A DNA stretch of 64,000 nucleotides. Source: Aristolochia californica. Its lineage: Eukaryota; Streptophyta; Magnoliopsida; Piperales; Aristolochiaceae. The notes beneath the pieces were generated by a model. It did no database searches. It was not told the DNA's origin and saw only the letters and a list, made by a program, of their open reading frames with translations. Made by a program: the position numbers and the translations under genes. The stretch is from the NCBI GenBank assembly GCA_029961685.1, contig JARWKL010000015.1, positions 16,242,801 to 16,306,800 on the forward strand. The letters run 5' to 3'. The first letter of the stretch is position 1; the number at the start of each line of letters is the position of its first letter. This document shows positions 10,045 to 22,985 of the stretch, one piece after another.

Positions 10045-10794
10045 TGATGCGAACATAGGATGGTTTTACGCGGTTATATTGTGGGACCCACCATGGAGTC
10101 ACAAGCTAGTGTGACCCACCAACATAGGTTGGTTTTACTTTGTTATATTGTGGGACCCACCATGGATGCACAAGCAAGTGTGATCCACCATGAAGACATG
10201 GGCAAGATTTACTCTACTACAATGTGGGACCAACCATGGAGTCACAAGCTGGTGGGACCCACCATGAGATTTTGTGGGACCCACAAGGATAGCCACAAGT
10301 TGGCAATCTATCCTAGAAGGGCAGGTGGTTAGAAGATCTTGTGGGATCCACAAGGATATCCATGAGTTGCCAACTTATCTTGGAAGATCTCGTTTGTATT
10401 ATATTAGGATTCTTTTTACATCAAGTTACCGTAATTAGTTTTCTTTAATTGAATGTAATTAGGGGAAGGGTTTATTCTATCTAAATTCTACCACGTCATC
10501 CATTATAAATAGAGCACTTGTACATGGATTTAAAAACCTTTGATCATTATTGAAATTGAGAGTTATTCTTCTTGAGTTCTTGAAAGAACTTTTCTAACTT
10601 ATCAAGGTTTTCCTTGTGGCGTTCAACATCGACTTATCAAACGGATTTCCATCCCCGTTGTGGCATCTTCACTATACCAAGGTTCTTGCTTAGCTAAGCA
10701 ATGGGTCATGGTTTCCATCCAAACTTGAAAGGTCTTCGGGACGATTACCAGATTTGGTCTCGGGTTTCGTCACAGGTTGACGTGGTTCGTATCA
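10045..10794 (+). repeat. 3' LTR
   Basis: This copy begins TGATGCGAAC and ends CGTATCA, so it keeps the TG...CA ends that the 5' copy has partly lost. It has four intact GTGGGACCCAC motifs (10081, 10150, 10252, 10274) in the upstream repeats. Differences from the 5' LTR are spread along its length (about 60 by hand, roughly 8 percent), and it has an extra 11 bp near 10740. The following TAATT at 10795 is the target duplication. Confidence 0.93.
10504..10513 (+). promoter_or_regulatory. TATA box of the 3' LTR
   Basis: TATAAATAGA is the counterpart of the box at 7109-7118. Any transcription from here would read rightward into satellite monomers. Confidence 0.65.
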
Positions 10795-10799
10795 TAATT
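10795..10799. repeat. Target-site duplication, right copy (TAATT)
   Basis: This matches 6646-6650. The satellite phrase resumes as 'aattgatcctaa' in the correct phase. Confidence 0.9.
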
Positions 10800-13700
10800 G
10801 ATCCTAAAAAGTTTTAAATGTGGATATGCATGCCTAAAACATAATGAAGATGCAAATGACCTAATGATCCAAAAATTTCAAGGAATAGAAAAAATTAAAT
10901 TCTCAAGTTAACGTGTCGTGGGATTTTTACTAGAGTTAAACAACTCACTTTTTGCTTATTTAACAAAAAGCGGACGTAACAATCACAGATCATTGTAAAT
11001 GTTTTGATCGATTAGTGATGTGTAACGGCTATAATTTTTACTAGAAATGACTTATGGTTTGGGAGTCAACACCCAGTTAAAATGCCTCGCCCCCTCTTTT
11101 CCGATGATTGCAAAACCTAATATATAAAAAACTAAGAGTTTACAATCCTTAAAAATCACAGAAACTTTTTTGTTTTATCTCTCTCAATATTTGTGCATTT
11201 CCATTTTAGATGTTCAATTTTTTTCAAATCCAAACTTGAGTTTTCACTATCCCATTATTCTCGTAAACAAAAAGAAAAGGCAAATAGATCAGTTCAAAAT
11301 GAAAATTTTAGAGTTTATGTATGTAAAAAATTGAAAACTATAATAAATGTCAGTGAAGAAAATTATTTCACGCACTAAAAACGAACACCAAAGTTTTCTT
11401 ATCCATATTTGGGAAATTCTACTAGCAGAACCCCTAATAGCTTGGTGGAATTTTATATGAAAGGGATTTCTAATTGATCCTAACATGTTTAAAATGTGGA
11501 TATGCATGCCTGAAACATGTTCAAGATGCAAATGACCTAAAGATCCAAAAATTTCAAGGCGTAGAAAAAATTAAATACACAAGTTAACGTGCGGTGGGAT
11601 ATTTACTAAAGCCAAACAACCCACTTTTTACCTATTTTACAAAAAGCAAACCTAACAATCATAGATCATCGTAAATGTATTGATCGATTAATGATGTGTA
11701 ATGGCTATAATGTTTGTTAGATATGACTTATGGTTTGGGAGTAATCACTGAGTTAAAAATGCGTCGGCCCCCCTTTTTCGATGAATGCAAAACCTAATAT
11801 ATAAAAAACTAAATGAGTTTAAAATCCTTAAAAATCATAGATAATTTTTGGAATTATCTCTCTTAGCATTTGGGCATTTCAGTTTTGGATGTTCAATTTT
11901 TTTTCAAATCCAAACTTGAGTTTTCACTCTCCCATTTTTCTCATAAACTACAAGATAAGGCAAATAGATCACAACATAATAAAAAATTGAGAGTTTATTT
12001 ATGCAAAAAAATTGGAAACTATAATAAATGCGAGTGAAGAAAATTATTTCACGCACTAAAATTGAACACCAAAGTTTTGTTATCCATGTTTGGGAAATTC
12101 CACTAGTTAAACCCCTACTAGCTTGGTGGAATTTTATAAGAAAAAGATTTCTAATTGATCCTAACATGTTTTAAATGTGGATATGCATGCCTGAAACATG
12201 TTGAAGATGCAAATGACCTAATGATCCAAAAATTTCAAGGAGTAGAAAAAATTAAATTCTCAAGTTAACATGCGGTGGGATAATTACCAAAGCCATCCAA
12301 CCCACTTTTTGCCTATTTTACAAAAGGCAGACAGAACAATCATAGATCATCGTAAATATTTTGATCGATCATTGATGTGTAACAGCTATAATTTTTGTTA
12401 GAAATGACTTATGGTTTGGGAGTCAACACTCAGTTAAAAATGCCTCTTCTCCCCATTTCCAATGATTGCAAAACCTAATATATAAAAAACTAAAAGAGTT
12501 TACAATCCTTAAAAAACACAGATACTTTTTGGACTTATCTTTCTCAGCATTTTTACATTTCCATTTTGGATGTTCAATTTTTTTCTAATCCAAACTTTAG
12601 TTTTCACTCTCCCATTTTTCTCATAATCAAAAAGGTAAGGCAAATAGATCACAACAAAATGAAATTTTTAGAGTTTAATTATGCAAAAAATTGAAAACTA
12701 TAATAAAAGTAAGTGAAGAAAATTATTCCATGCACTAAAAATGAACACCAATGTTGTGTTACCCATGTTTGGGAAATTCCACTAGTAGAACCCCTAATAG
12801 GTTGGTGGAATTTTATAAGAAAGATATTTCTAATTGATCTTAATATGTTTTAAATGTGAATATGCATGCCTGAAACTTGTTGAAGTTGCAAAAGACGTAA
12901 TGATCCCAAAATTTCAAAGAGTAGAAAAAACTAAATTTTCAAGTTAACATGTGGTGGGATATTTACCAGAGCCAATCAACCCACTTTTTGCCTACTTTAC
13001 AAAAAGCGGACCTAACAATCATAGATCATCGTCAATGTTTTGATCGATTAATAATATGTAATGGCTATAATTTTTGTTAGAAATGACTTATGGTTTGGGA
13101 ATCAACACTCAGTTAAAAATGCCTCCTCCCCTTTTTCGATGATTGCAAAACCTAATATATAAAAAACTAAAAAAGTTTACAATCCTTAAAAATGACATAT
13201 ACTTTTTGGAATTAACTCTCTCAGCATTTGTGCATTTCCATTTTGGATATTCAATTTTTTTTCAAATCTAAACTTTAGTTTTCACTCTCCCTTTTTTCTA
13301 GTTAACAAAATGATAAGGCAAAATGATCACAACAAAATAAAAATTTTAGAGTTGAGGTATGCAAAAAATTGAAAACTATTATAAATGTTAGTGAAGAAAA
13401 TTATTTCACACACTAAAAATGAACACCAAAGTTTTGTTATCCATGTTTAGGAAATTCCATTAGTACATCCCCTAATAGCTTGGTGGAATTTTATATGAAA
13501 GATATTTCTAAACAATCCTAACATGTTGTAAATGTTGATATGCATGACTGGTACATGTTGAAGATACAAATGACCAAGTGATCCAAAAATTTCAAGTAGT
13601 AGAAAAAATTAAATTCTCACGTTAACGTGCGGAGGGATATTTACGAGAGCCAACCAACCCACGTTTTGCCTATTTTACAAAAAGTAAACCTAAAAATCAT

Positions 13701-14011
13701 AGATCATCGTAAATGTTTTGATAGATTAATGATGTGTAATGGCTATAATATTTGTTATAAATAACTTATGGTTTGGGAGTCAACACTCAGTTAAAAATGC
13801 CACACCGCCCCTATTCCGATGATTGCAAAACCCAATATATAAAAAACTACAAGAGTTTATAATCCTTAAAAATCACAAATACTTTTTGGAATTATTTCTC
13901 TCAGCATTAGTGCATTTCAATTTTGGATGTTCAACTTTTTTTCAAATCCAAACTTGAGTTTTCACTCTCGAATTTTTCTGGCAAACAAAAAGATCAAGAA
14001 AAAAGATCAGA

Positions 14012-14393
14012 ATGAATGAAAATTTTAGAGTTTATATATCCAAAAAATTTAAAATTATAATAAATCTAAGTGAAGAAAATTATTTCACGCACTAAAAATG
14101 AACACCCAAGTTTTGTTATCCTTGTTTGGGAAATTCCACTAATAGAATTTTATAAAAAAAATATTTCTAATTGATCCTAACATGTTTTAAATGTGGATAT
14201 GCATGAATGAAAATTTTAGAGTTTATATATCCAAAAAAATTAAAATTATAATAAATCTAAGTGAAGAAAATTATTTCACGCACTAAAAATGAACACCCAA
14301 GTTTTGTTATCCTTGTTTGGGAAATTCCACTAATAGAATTTTATAAAAAAAATATTTCTAATTGATCCTAACATGTTTTAAATGTGGATATGC
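14012..14393 (+). repeat. 191-bp tandem duplication inside one monomer
   Basis: The segment beginning 'atgaatgaaaattttagag' at 14012 is repeated from 14203 with almost no differences, though neighbouring monomers are clearly divergent. The copies meet at 'atgcatg/atgaatg', a short similarity. Both lack the 'tacaacccctaatagcttgg' stretch present in most monomers, so that deletion came first. Confidence 0.9.
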
Positions 14394-17300
14394 ATGCCTG
14401 AAACATGTTGAAGATGCAAATGACCAATTGATCTGAAAATTTCAAGGAATAAAAAAAATTAAATTCTCAAGTTAACTGCGATGGGATTTTGCCAGAGCTA
14501 AACAACCCAATTTTTGCTTATTTTACAAAAAATGAGCCTTACAATCATAGATCGTCGTAAATATTTTGATCGATTAATGATGTGTAATGGCTATAATTTT
14601 TGTTAGAAATGACTTATGGTTTGGGAGTCAACACTCAGTTAAAAATGCCTCGCCAACCTTTTTCCGATGATGCAAAACCTAATATATAAAAAACTAAAAG
14701 AGTTAAAATCCTTAAAAATCACATATACTTTTTAGAATTATCTCTCTCAGCATTTGTGCATTTCCATTTTGGATGTTCACTTTTTTTTCAAATCCAAAGT
14801 TTACTTTTCAATATCCCATTTTTCTCGTAAAAAAAAAGATAAGACAAATAGATCACAACAAAAAAAAAAATTTAGAGTTTATGTATGCAAAAAATTGACA
14901 ACTTTAATAAATGTAAGTGAAGAAATTATTTCACGCACTAAAAATGAACACCAAAGTTTTGCTTTCCATGGTTGAGAAATTCCACTAGTACAACCCCTAA
15001 TAGCTTGGTGGAATTTTATAAGAAAGAGATTTCTAATTGATCCTAATATGTTTTAAAAGTTGATATGCATGCCTGAAACATAATGAAGATGCAAATGACC
15101 TAATGATCCAAAAATTTCAAGGAGTAGAAAAAATTAAATTCTCAAGTGAACATGCAGTGGGATATTTACCAGAGCGAAACAACCAACTTTTTGCCTATTT
15201 TACAAAAAGTAGACTTAAAAATCATTGATCATCGTAAAGTTTTTGATCAATTAGTGATTTGGAATGGCTCTAATTTTAGTTAGAAATTACTTATGGTTTG
15301 GGAGTCAACACTCAGTTAAAAATGCCTTACTTCCCCTTTTCCCATGATTGCAAAACCTAAAATATAAAAAATTTAAAGAGTTTACCATCCTTTAAAATCA
15401 TAGATACTTTTTGGAATTATATCTTTCATCATTTGTGCATTTCCATTTTTGATGTTTAATTTTTTTTTAAATCCAAACTTTAGTTTTCACTCTTCCATTT
15501 TACTCGTAAACAAAAGATAAGGCCAATAGATCACAACAAAATAAAATTTTAGAGTTTATGTATGCAAAAAATTGAAAACTGTAATAAATGTAAGAGAAGA
15601 ACATTATTTCACGTACTAAAAATGAACACTAATGTTTTGTTACCCATGTTTGGGAAATTCCACTAGTAGAATCCCTGATAGATTGATGGAATTTTATAAG
15701 AAAGAGATTTCTAATTGATTTAACTTGTTTTAAATGTGTATATGCATGCCTGAAACATATTTACAGATGCAAATGACCTAATGATCCCAAAATTTCAAGG
15801 TGTAAAAAAAATTAAATTCTCAAGTTAACATGCGGTGGTATATTTACCATAGCCAATCAACCCACTTTTTGCCTATTTTACAAAAAGCAGACCTAACAAT
15901 CATAGATCATTGTAAAAGTTTTGATCGATTAATGATGTGTAACAGCTATAATTTTTGTTAGAAAGGACTTATGGTTTGGGAGTCAACACTGTTAAAAATG
16001 CCTCGCCTCCCCTTTTCCGATGATACAAAACCTTATATATAAAAAACTATAAGAGTTTAAAATCCTTAAAAATCACACATACTTTTTTGAATTAGCTCTC
16101 TCAGCATTTGTGCATTTCCATTTTGGATGTTCAATTTTTTTTCAAATCCAAACTTGACTTTTCACTCTCCCATTTTTCTCGTAAACAAAAAGAAAAGGCA
16201 AAAAGATTACAACAAAATTAAAATTTTAGAGTTGATGATTGAAAAAAATAAAAAATTATAATAAATGTTAGTGAAGAAAATTATTTTACGCACTAAAAAT
16301 GAACACATAAGTTTTCTTAACCATGTTTGGGAAATTCCACTAGTACATCCCCTAATAGCTTGGTGAAATTGTAAATGAAAGAGATTTCTAATTGATCCTT
16401 ACTTGTTTTAAATGTGGATATGCATACCTGAAACATGTTGAAGATGCAAATGACCTATTGATCCAAAATTTCAAAGTGTAGAAAAAATTAAATTCTCAAG
16501 TTAACGTGCGGTGGGATATTTACAAGTGCAAAACAACCCACTTTTTGCCTATTTTACAAAAAGCAGACCTAACAATCATAGATCATCGTAATTTTTTGAT
16601 CGATTAATGATGTGTAACGGCTATTATTTTTGTTAGAAATGACTTATGTTTTGGGAGTCAACACTCTGTTAAAAATGCTTCACCGCCCCTTTTCCAATGA
16701 TTGCATGACCTAATATATAAAAACTGAAAGAGTTTACAATCCTTACAAATCACAGATACTTTTTGGAATTATCTCTCTCAGCATTTGTGCATTTCCATTT
16801 TGGAGGTTCAATTTTTTTTATAACCAAATTTAAGTTTTTACTCTCCCATTTTTCTCGTAAACAAAAAGATAAGGCAAATAGATCACAACAAATTGAAAAT
16901 TTTAAAGTTTATGTATCCAAACAATTGAAAACTATAATAAATGTAAGTGAATAAAATTATTTTACGCACTAAAATTGAACACCAAAGTTTTGTTATCCAT
17001 CTTTGTGAAATTCCACAAGTTCAACCCCCAATAGCTTGGTGGAATTTTATGAGAAAGAGATTTCTAAATGATCCTAACATGTTTTAAATGTGGATATGCA
17101 TGCCTGAAACATGTTGAAGATGCAAAAGACCTAATGATACAAAATTTGAAAAAATAGAAAAAAATTAAATTCTCAAGTTATCGTTCGGTGGAATATTTAC
17201 AAGAGCCAAACAACAAACTTTCTTCCTATTTTACAAAAAGCAGACCTAACAATCATTGATCATTGTAAATGTTTTGATTGATTAATGATGTGTAACGGCT

Positions 17301-18529
17301 ATAATTTTAGTTAGAAATGACTTATGGTTTGGGAGTCAACACTCAGTTAAAAATGCCTCGCCGCCTCTTTTTCGATGATTGGAAAACCTAATATATAAAA
17401 ACCTAAAAGAGTTTACAATCCTTAAAAATCACAGATACTTTTTGGAATTATCTCTTTCATCATTTGTGCATTTCCATTTTGGATGTTCAATTTTTTTTCT
17501 AATCCAAACTTTAGTTTTCTCTCTCCCATTTTTCTCGTAAACAAAAATATAAGGCAAATAGATCACAAAAAAATGAAAATTTTAGAGTTTAAGTAAGCAA
17601 AAAATATAAAAAAATAATAAATTTAAATGAAAAAAATTATTTCATGCACTAAAATTGAACACCAATGTTTCGTTATCCATGTTTGGGAAATTCCACTAGT
17701 ACAACCACTAATAGCTTGGTGGTATTTTATAAGAAAGATATTTCTGCTTGATCCTAACATGTTTTAAATGTGGATATGCATGCATGAAACATGTTGAAGA
17801 TGCAAATGACCAAATGATCCAAAAATTTCAAGGAGTAGAAAAAATTAAATTCTCAACTTAACGTGCAGTGGGATATTTACCAAAACCAAATAACCCACTT
17901 TTTTGCCTATTTTACAAAAAGCGGACCTAACAATCATAGATCATTGTAAATATTTTGATCAATTAATGATGTATAATGACTATAATTTTAGTTAGAAATG
18001 ACTTATGGTTAGGGAGTCAACACTCAGTCAAAAATGCCTCACCTCCCCTTTTCCGTTGATTGCAAATCCTAATATATAAAAAACTAAAAGAGTTTACACT
18101 CCTTAAAAATCCTAGATACTTTTTGGAATTATATCTTTCATCATTTGTGCATTTCCATTTTGGATGTTCAATTTCTTTTCAAATCCAAACTTTAGTTTTC
18201 ACTCTCCCATTTTTTCTCGTAAACAAAAAGATAAGGCAAATAGATCACAACAAAATGAAAATTTTAGAGTTGAAGTATGCAAAAAATTAAAAACTATAAT
18301 AAAAGCAAGTGAAGAAAATTATTTCATGCACTAAAAAAGAACACCAAAGTTTTGTTATCCATGTTTGGGAAATTCCAATGTACTACCCCTAATAGCTTGG
18401 TGAAATTTTATAAGAAAGTGATTACTAATTGATCCTAACATGTTTTAAATGTGGATATGCATGCCTAAAACATGTTGAAGATACAAACGACCTAATGATC
18501 CAAAAATTTCAAGGAGTAGAAAAAATTAA

Positions 18530-18580
18530 ATTCTTAAGTTAACGTGTATAATTATTTTTTATAAATGACTTATGGTTTGG
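18530..18580 (+). repeat. Monomer with about 110-bp internal deletion
   Basis: The phrase 'aagttaacgtg' is followed directly by 'tataattattttttataaatgac'. The usual 'cggtgggatatttaccagag' to 'gtgtaacggc' stretch is missing. The period here is 567 bp instead of about 677. Confidence 0.85.
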
Positions 18581-21500
18581 GAGTCAACACTCAGTTAAAA
18601 ATGCCTTGCCCCCCTTTTCCGATGATTGCAAAACATAATATATAAAAAACTAAAAGAGTTTACAATCCTTAAAAATCACAGATACTATTTGGAATTATCT
18701 GTCTCAGCAATTGTGCATTTCCATTTTGGATGTTCAAATATTTTTCAAATCCAAACTTTAGTTTTCACTCTCACATTTTTTTGGTAGACAAAAGATAAGG
18801 CAAATAGATCTTAACAGAATGAAAATTTTAGAGTTTATGTATGCAAAAAATTATAAACTATAATAAATATAAGTGAAGAAAAATTATTTCACGCACTAAA
18901 AATGAACACCAAAGTCTTGTTATCCTTGTTTGGGAAATTCGACTAGTAGAATTTTATAAGAAAAAGATTTCTAATTGATCCTAACATGTTTTAAATGTGG
19001 ATATGCATGCCTGAAAGATGTGGAAGATGCAAATGACCTAGTGATCCAAAAATTTCAAGGAGTATAAAAAATTAAATTGTCAAGTTAACGTGCGGTGGGA
19101 TATTTACCAGAGCTTAATAACCCACTTTTTGCCTATTTTAAGAAAAGCGGACCTAACAGTCATAGATCATCGCAACTGTTTTGATTGATTAAAGACGTAG
19201 AACGGCTATAATTTTTGTTAGAAATGATTTATGGTTTGGGAGACAACACTCCGTTAAAAATTCCTCGACTCCCCTTTTCCAATGATGCAAAACCTAATAT
19301 AAAAAAAACTAAAAGTGTTTACAATCTGTAAAAATCACAGATATTTTTTGGAATTATCTTTCTAGCATTTGTGCATTTCCAATTTGGATGTTCAATTTTT
19401 TTCAAATTCAAGCTTTAGTTTTGTCTATCCCATTTTTCTTGTAAACAACAAGATAAGGCAAATAGATCACAACAAACTGAAAATTTGAGAGTTTATGTAT
19501 GCAAAAAATTGAAAACTATAATAATTGTAAATGAAGAAAATTATTTCATGCACTAAAAATGAACACCAAAGTTTTGTTTTCAATGTTTGGGAAATTCCAC
19601 AAGTACAACCCCTAATAGCTTGCTGGAATTTTATAAGAAAGAGATTTCTAATTGATCCTAACATGTTCTAAATGTGGATGTGTATGCCTAAAACATGTTG
19701 AAGATGCAAATGACCTTATGATCCAAAAATTTCGAGTAGAAAAAATTAAATTCTCAAGTTAAGGTGCGGAGGGATATTTACTAGAGCCAAACAACCCACT
19801 TTTTGCCTATTGTGCAAAAAGCGGACCTAACCATCATAGATCATCGTAAATGTTTTAATCGATTAATGATGGGTAACGACTATAATTTTTTTTAGAAATG
19901 ACTTATGGTTTGGGAGTCAACACTGTTAAAAATGCCTCGCCTCCCCTTTTTCAATGATTGAAAAACTTAATATATAAAAAACTAAAAGAGTTTACAATCC
20001 TTAAAAATAACAGATATTTTTTTGAATTATCACTCTCAGCATTTGTGCATTTCCATTTTAGATGCACAGTTTGTTTTTCAAATCCAAACTTTACTTTTCA
20101 CTTTCCCATTTTTCTCGTAAACAAAAAGATAAGGCCAATAGATCACAACAAAAATAAAATATAAGAGTTTAGGTATGCAAAAAATAAAAAACTATAATAA
20201 ATGTAAGTGAAGAAAATTATTCCACGCAATAAAAATGAACACCAAAGTTTCGTTATCCATGTTTGAAAAATTCCACTAGTACAACCCCTAATAACTTGGT
20301 GGAATTTTATATGAAAGAGATTTTTAATTGATCCTTACATGTTTTAAATGTGGATATGCATGCCTGAAACATGTTGAAGATGCAAATGACCTAACGATCA
20401 AAAATTTCAAAAAGTAAAAAAAATTAAATTCTCAAGTTAACGTGCGGTGGGATATTTACAAGTACCAAACAACCCAGTTTTTGCCTATTTTACAAAAAGC
20501 GGACCTAACAATCATAGATCATTGTAAATATTTTGATCGATTAATGATGTATAACGACTATAATTTTAGTTAGAAATTACTTATGGTTTGGGAGTCAACA
20601 CTCAGTTAAATGCCTCGCTTCCCCTTTTCCGATGATTGCAAAACCTAATATATAAAAAACTAAAAGAGTTTACATTCCTTAAAAATCACATATACTTTTT
20701 GGATTATATCTTTCTTCATTTGTGCATTTCAATTGACGATGTTCAATTTTTTTCAAATCCAAACTTTACTTTTCACTCTCCCATTTTTCTCGTAAACAAA
20801 AAGATAAGGCAAATAGATCACAACAAAATGAAAATTTTGGAGTTTATCTATGCAAAAGTAAAAAACAATAATAAATGTAAGTAAATAAAAATAATTCACG
20901 AACTAAAAATGAACACTAATGTTTTGTTATCCATGTTTGGGAAATTCCACAAGTACAACCCCTAATTGATTGGTGGAATTTTATAAGAAAGAGATTTCAA
21001 ATTGATCCTAACATGTTTTAAATCTGGATATGCATGCCTGAAACATGTTGAAGATGAAAATGACCTAATGATCAAAAAAATTCAAGGAGTAGAGAAAATT
21101 AAATTCTCAAGTTAACATGAGGAGGGCTATTTACCATAGCCAAACAACCCACTTTTTGCCTATTTTACAAAAAGCGGACCTAACTATCATAGATCATCAT
21201 AAATTTTTTTATCAATAAATGATGTGTAATAGATATAATGTTTTTTAGAAATGACTTATGGTTTGGGAGTCAACACTCAGTTAAAAATGCCTCGCCCCCC
21301 CTTTTCTGATGATTGCAAGACCTAATATATAAAAAATAAAAGATTTTAAAATCATTCAAAATCATAGAAACTTTTTGGAATTATCTCTCTCAGTATTTGT
21401 GCATTCCCATTTTGAATGTTCAATTTTTTTTAAAATCCAAACTTGAGTTTTCACTCTCCCATTTTTCTTGTAAACAAAAAGATAAGCCTAATAGATTACT

Positions 21501-22254
21501 ACAAAATGAAAATTTTACAGTTTATTTATGCAAAAAATTTAAAACTATAATAAATGTAAGTGAAGAAAATTATTTCACACAGTAAAATTGAACACCAAAG
21601 TTTTGTTTTCTATGTTTGGGAAATTCCACTAGTATAACCACTAATAGCTTGGTGGATTTTATAAAAAAGAGATTTCTAATTGATCCTAACATGTTTTAAT
21701 TGTGAATATGCATGCCTAAAACATGTTGAAGATGCAAATGACCTAATGAACCGAAAATTTCAAGGAGTGGAAAAAATTAAACTCTCAAGTTAACGTGGGG
21801 TGGGATATTTACCAAAGCAAACAACACAATTTTTGCCTATTTTACAAAAAGCGAACCTAAAAATCATAGATCATCATAAATTTTTTGATCGATTAGTGAT
21901 GTGTAACGGCTATAATTTAAGTTAGAAATTGCTTATGGTTTGGGAATCAACACTCAGTTAAAAATGCCTTGCCTTTCCTATTTCAATGATTACAAAACCT
22001 AATAATTAAAAAACTAAAAGAGTTTACAATACTTAAAAATCACAGATACTTTTTGGAATTAATTATATCTTTCATCATTTGTTCATTTCCCTTTTGGAAG
22101 TTTAATTTTTTTTCAAATCCAAACTTTAGTTTTCACTCTCCCATTTTTCTCGTAAACAAAAAGATAACGCAAATAGATCACAGCAAAATGAAAATTTTAG
22201 AGTTTATGTATGCAAAAAAATTGAAAACTATAATAAATGTATGGGAAGAAAATT

Positions 22255-22985
22255 ATTTCACGCACTAAACATAGCTTGGTGGAATTTTATAAGAAAGAGA
22301 TTTCTAATTGATCTTAACATGTTTTAAATGTGGATATGCATGCCTGAAACTTCTTGAAGATGCAAATGACCAAATGATCCAAAAATTTCAAAGAGTAGAA
22401 AAATTAAATTCTCAATTTAACGTGTGGTGGGATATTTACCATAGCCAAACAACCCATTTTTTTCCTATTTTACAAACAGCGGACCTAACAATCATAGATC
22501 ATCGTAAATGTTTTGATCGATTAATGATGTGTAACGACTATAAATTTTTTTTAAATGACTTATGGTTTGGGAGTCAACACTTTGTTAAAAATGCCTCGCC
22601 TCACCTTTTCCGATGATCCTAAACCTTAGATATAAAAAACTAAAAGAGTTCACAATCCTTAAAAATCACATATACTATTTGGAATTATCTTTCTCAGCGT
22701 TTGTGCATTTCCAGTTTGGATGTTCATTTTTTTGGCAAATCCAAAATTTACTTTTCACTATCGCATTTTTTTTGAAAAATTGAAAATTTTAGAGTCTATG
22801 TATGCAAAAAATAGAAAAATACAATAAATGTAAGTGAAGAAAATTATTTCACGCACTAAAAATGAACTCCAATGTTTTTTTATCTATGTTTGGGAAATTC
22901 CACTAGTACAACCCCTAATAGCTTGGTGGAATTTTATATGAAAGAGATTTCTAATTGATCCTAACATGTTGAAGATGCAAATGAC
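22255..22985 (+). repeat. Two deletion-bearing monomers
   Basis: At about 22268 'cactaaac' jumps to 'atagcttggtgg', losing the 'atgaacaccaaag' to 'acaacccct' part. At about 22970 'cctaacatgttgaag' joins the first AACATGTT of the monomer to the second, removing the intervening GCATGC segment. The latter is what recombination or slippage between the two identical palindromes would give. A further shortened A/T tract lies near 22775. Confidence 0.85.

Larger units (their letters stand above)
6651..10794 (+). mobile_element. Degenerate, internally deleted Ty3/gypsy LTR retrotransposon
   Basis: The 4144-bp element consists of a 5' LTR (6651-7389), an initiator-tRNA-Met primer-binding site, a long leader, a broken gag, a protease remnant, a short pol tail, a purine tract and a 3' LTR (10045-10794). 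It is flanked by TAATT duplications. Cutting out 4149 bp (the element plus one TAATT) turns the interrupted satellite period (6224 to 11050) into 677 bp, the modal monomer length, so the boundaries are well supported. Reverse transcriptase, RNase H and most of integrase are absent: the frame passes from protease-linked sequence to a terminal pol-like segment within about 60 bp near 9960-10020. With stops and frameshifts as well, it cannot be autonomous. By hand the LTRs differ at roughly 8 percent of positions, so the insertion is not recent. Confidence 0.93.

Noticed and set aside
9902..10353. Minus-strand frames over the pol tail and 3' LTR
   Set aside because: They overlap clearly assigned plus-strand features and their peptides reflect LTR repeats.
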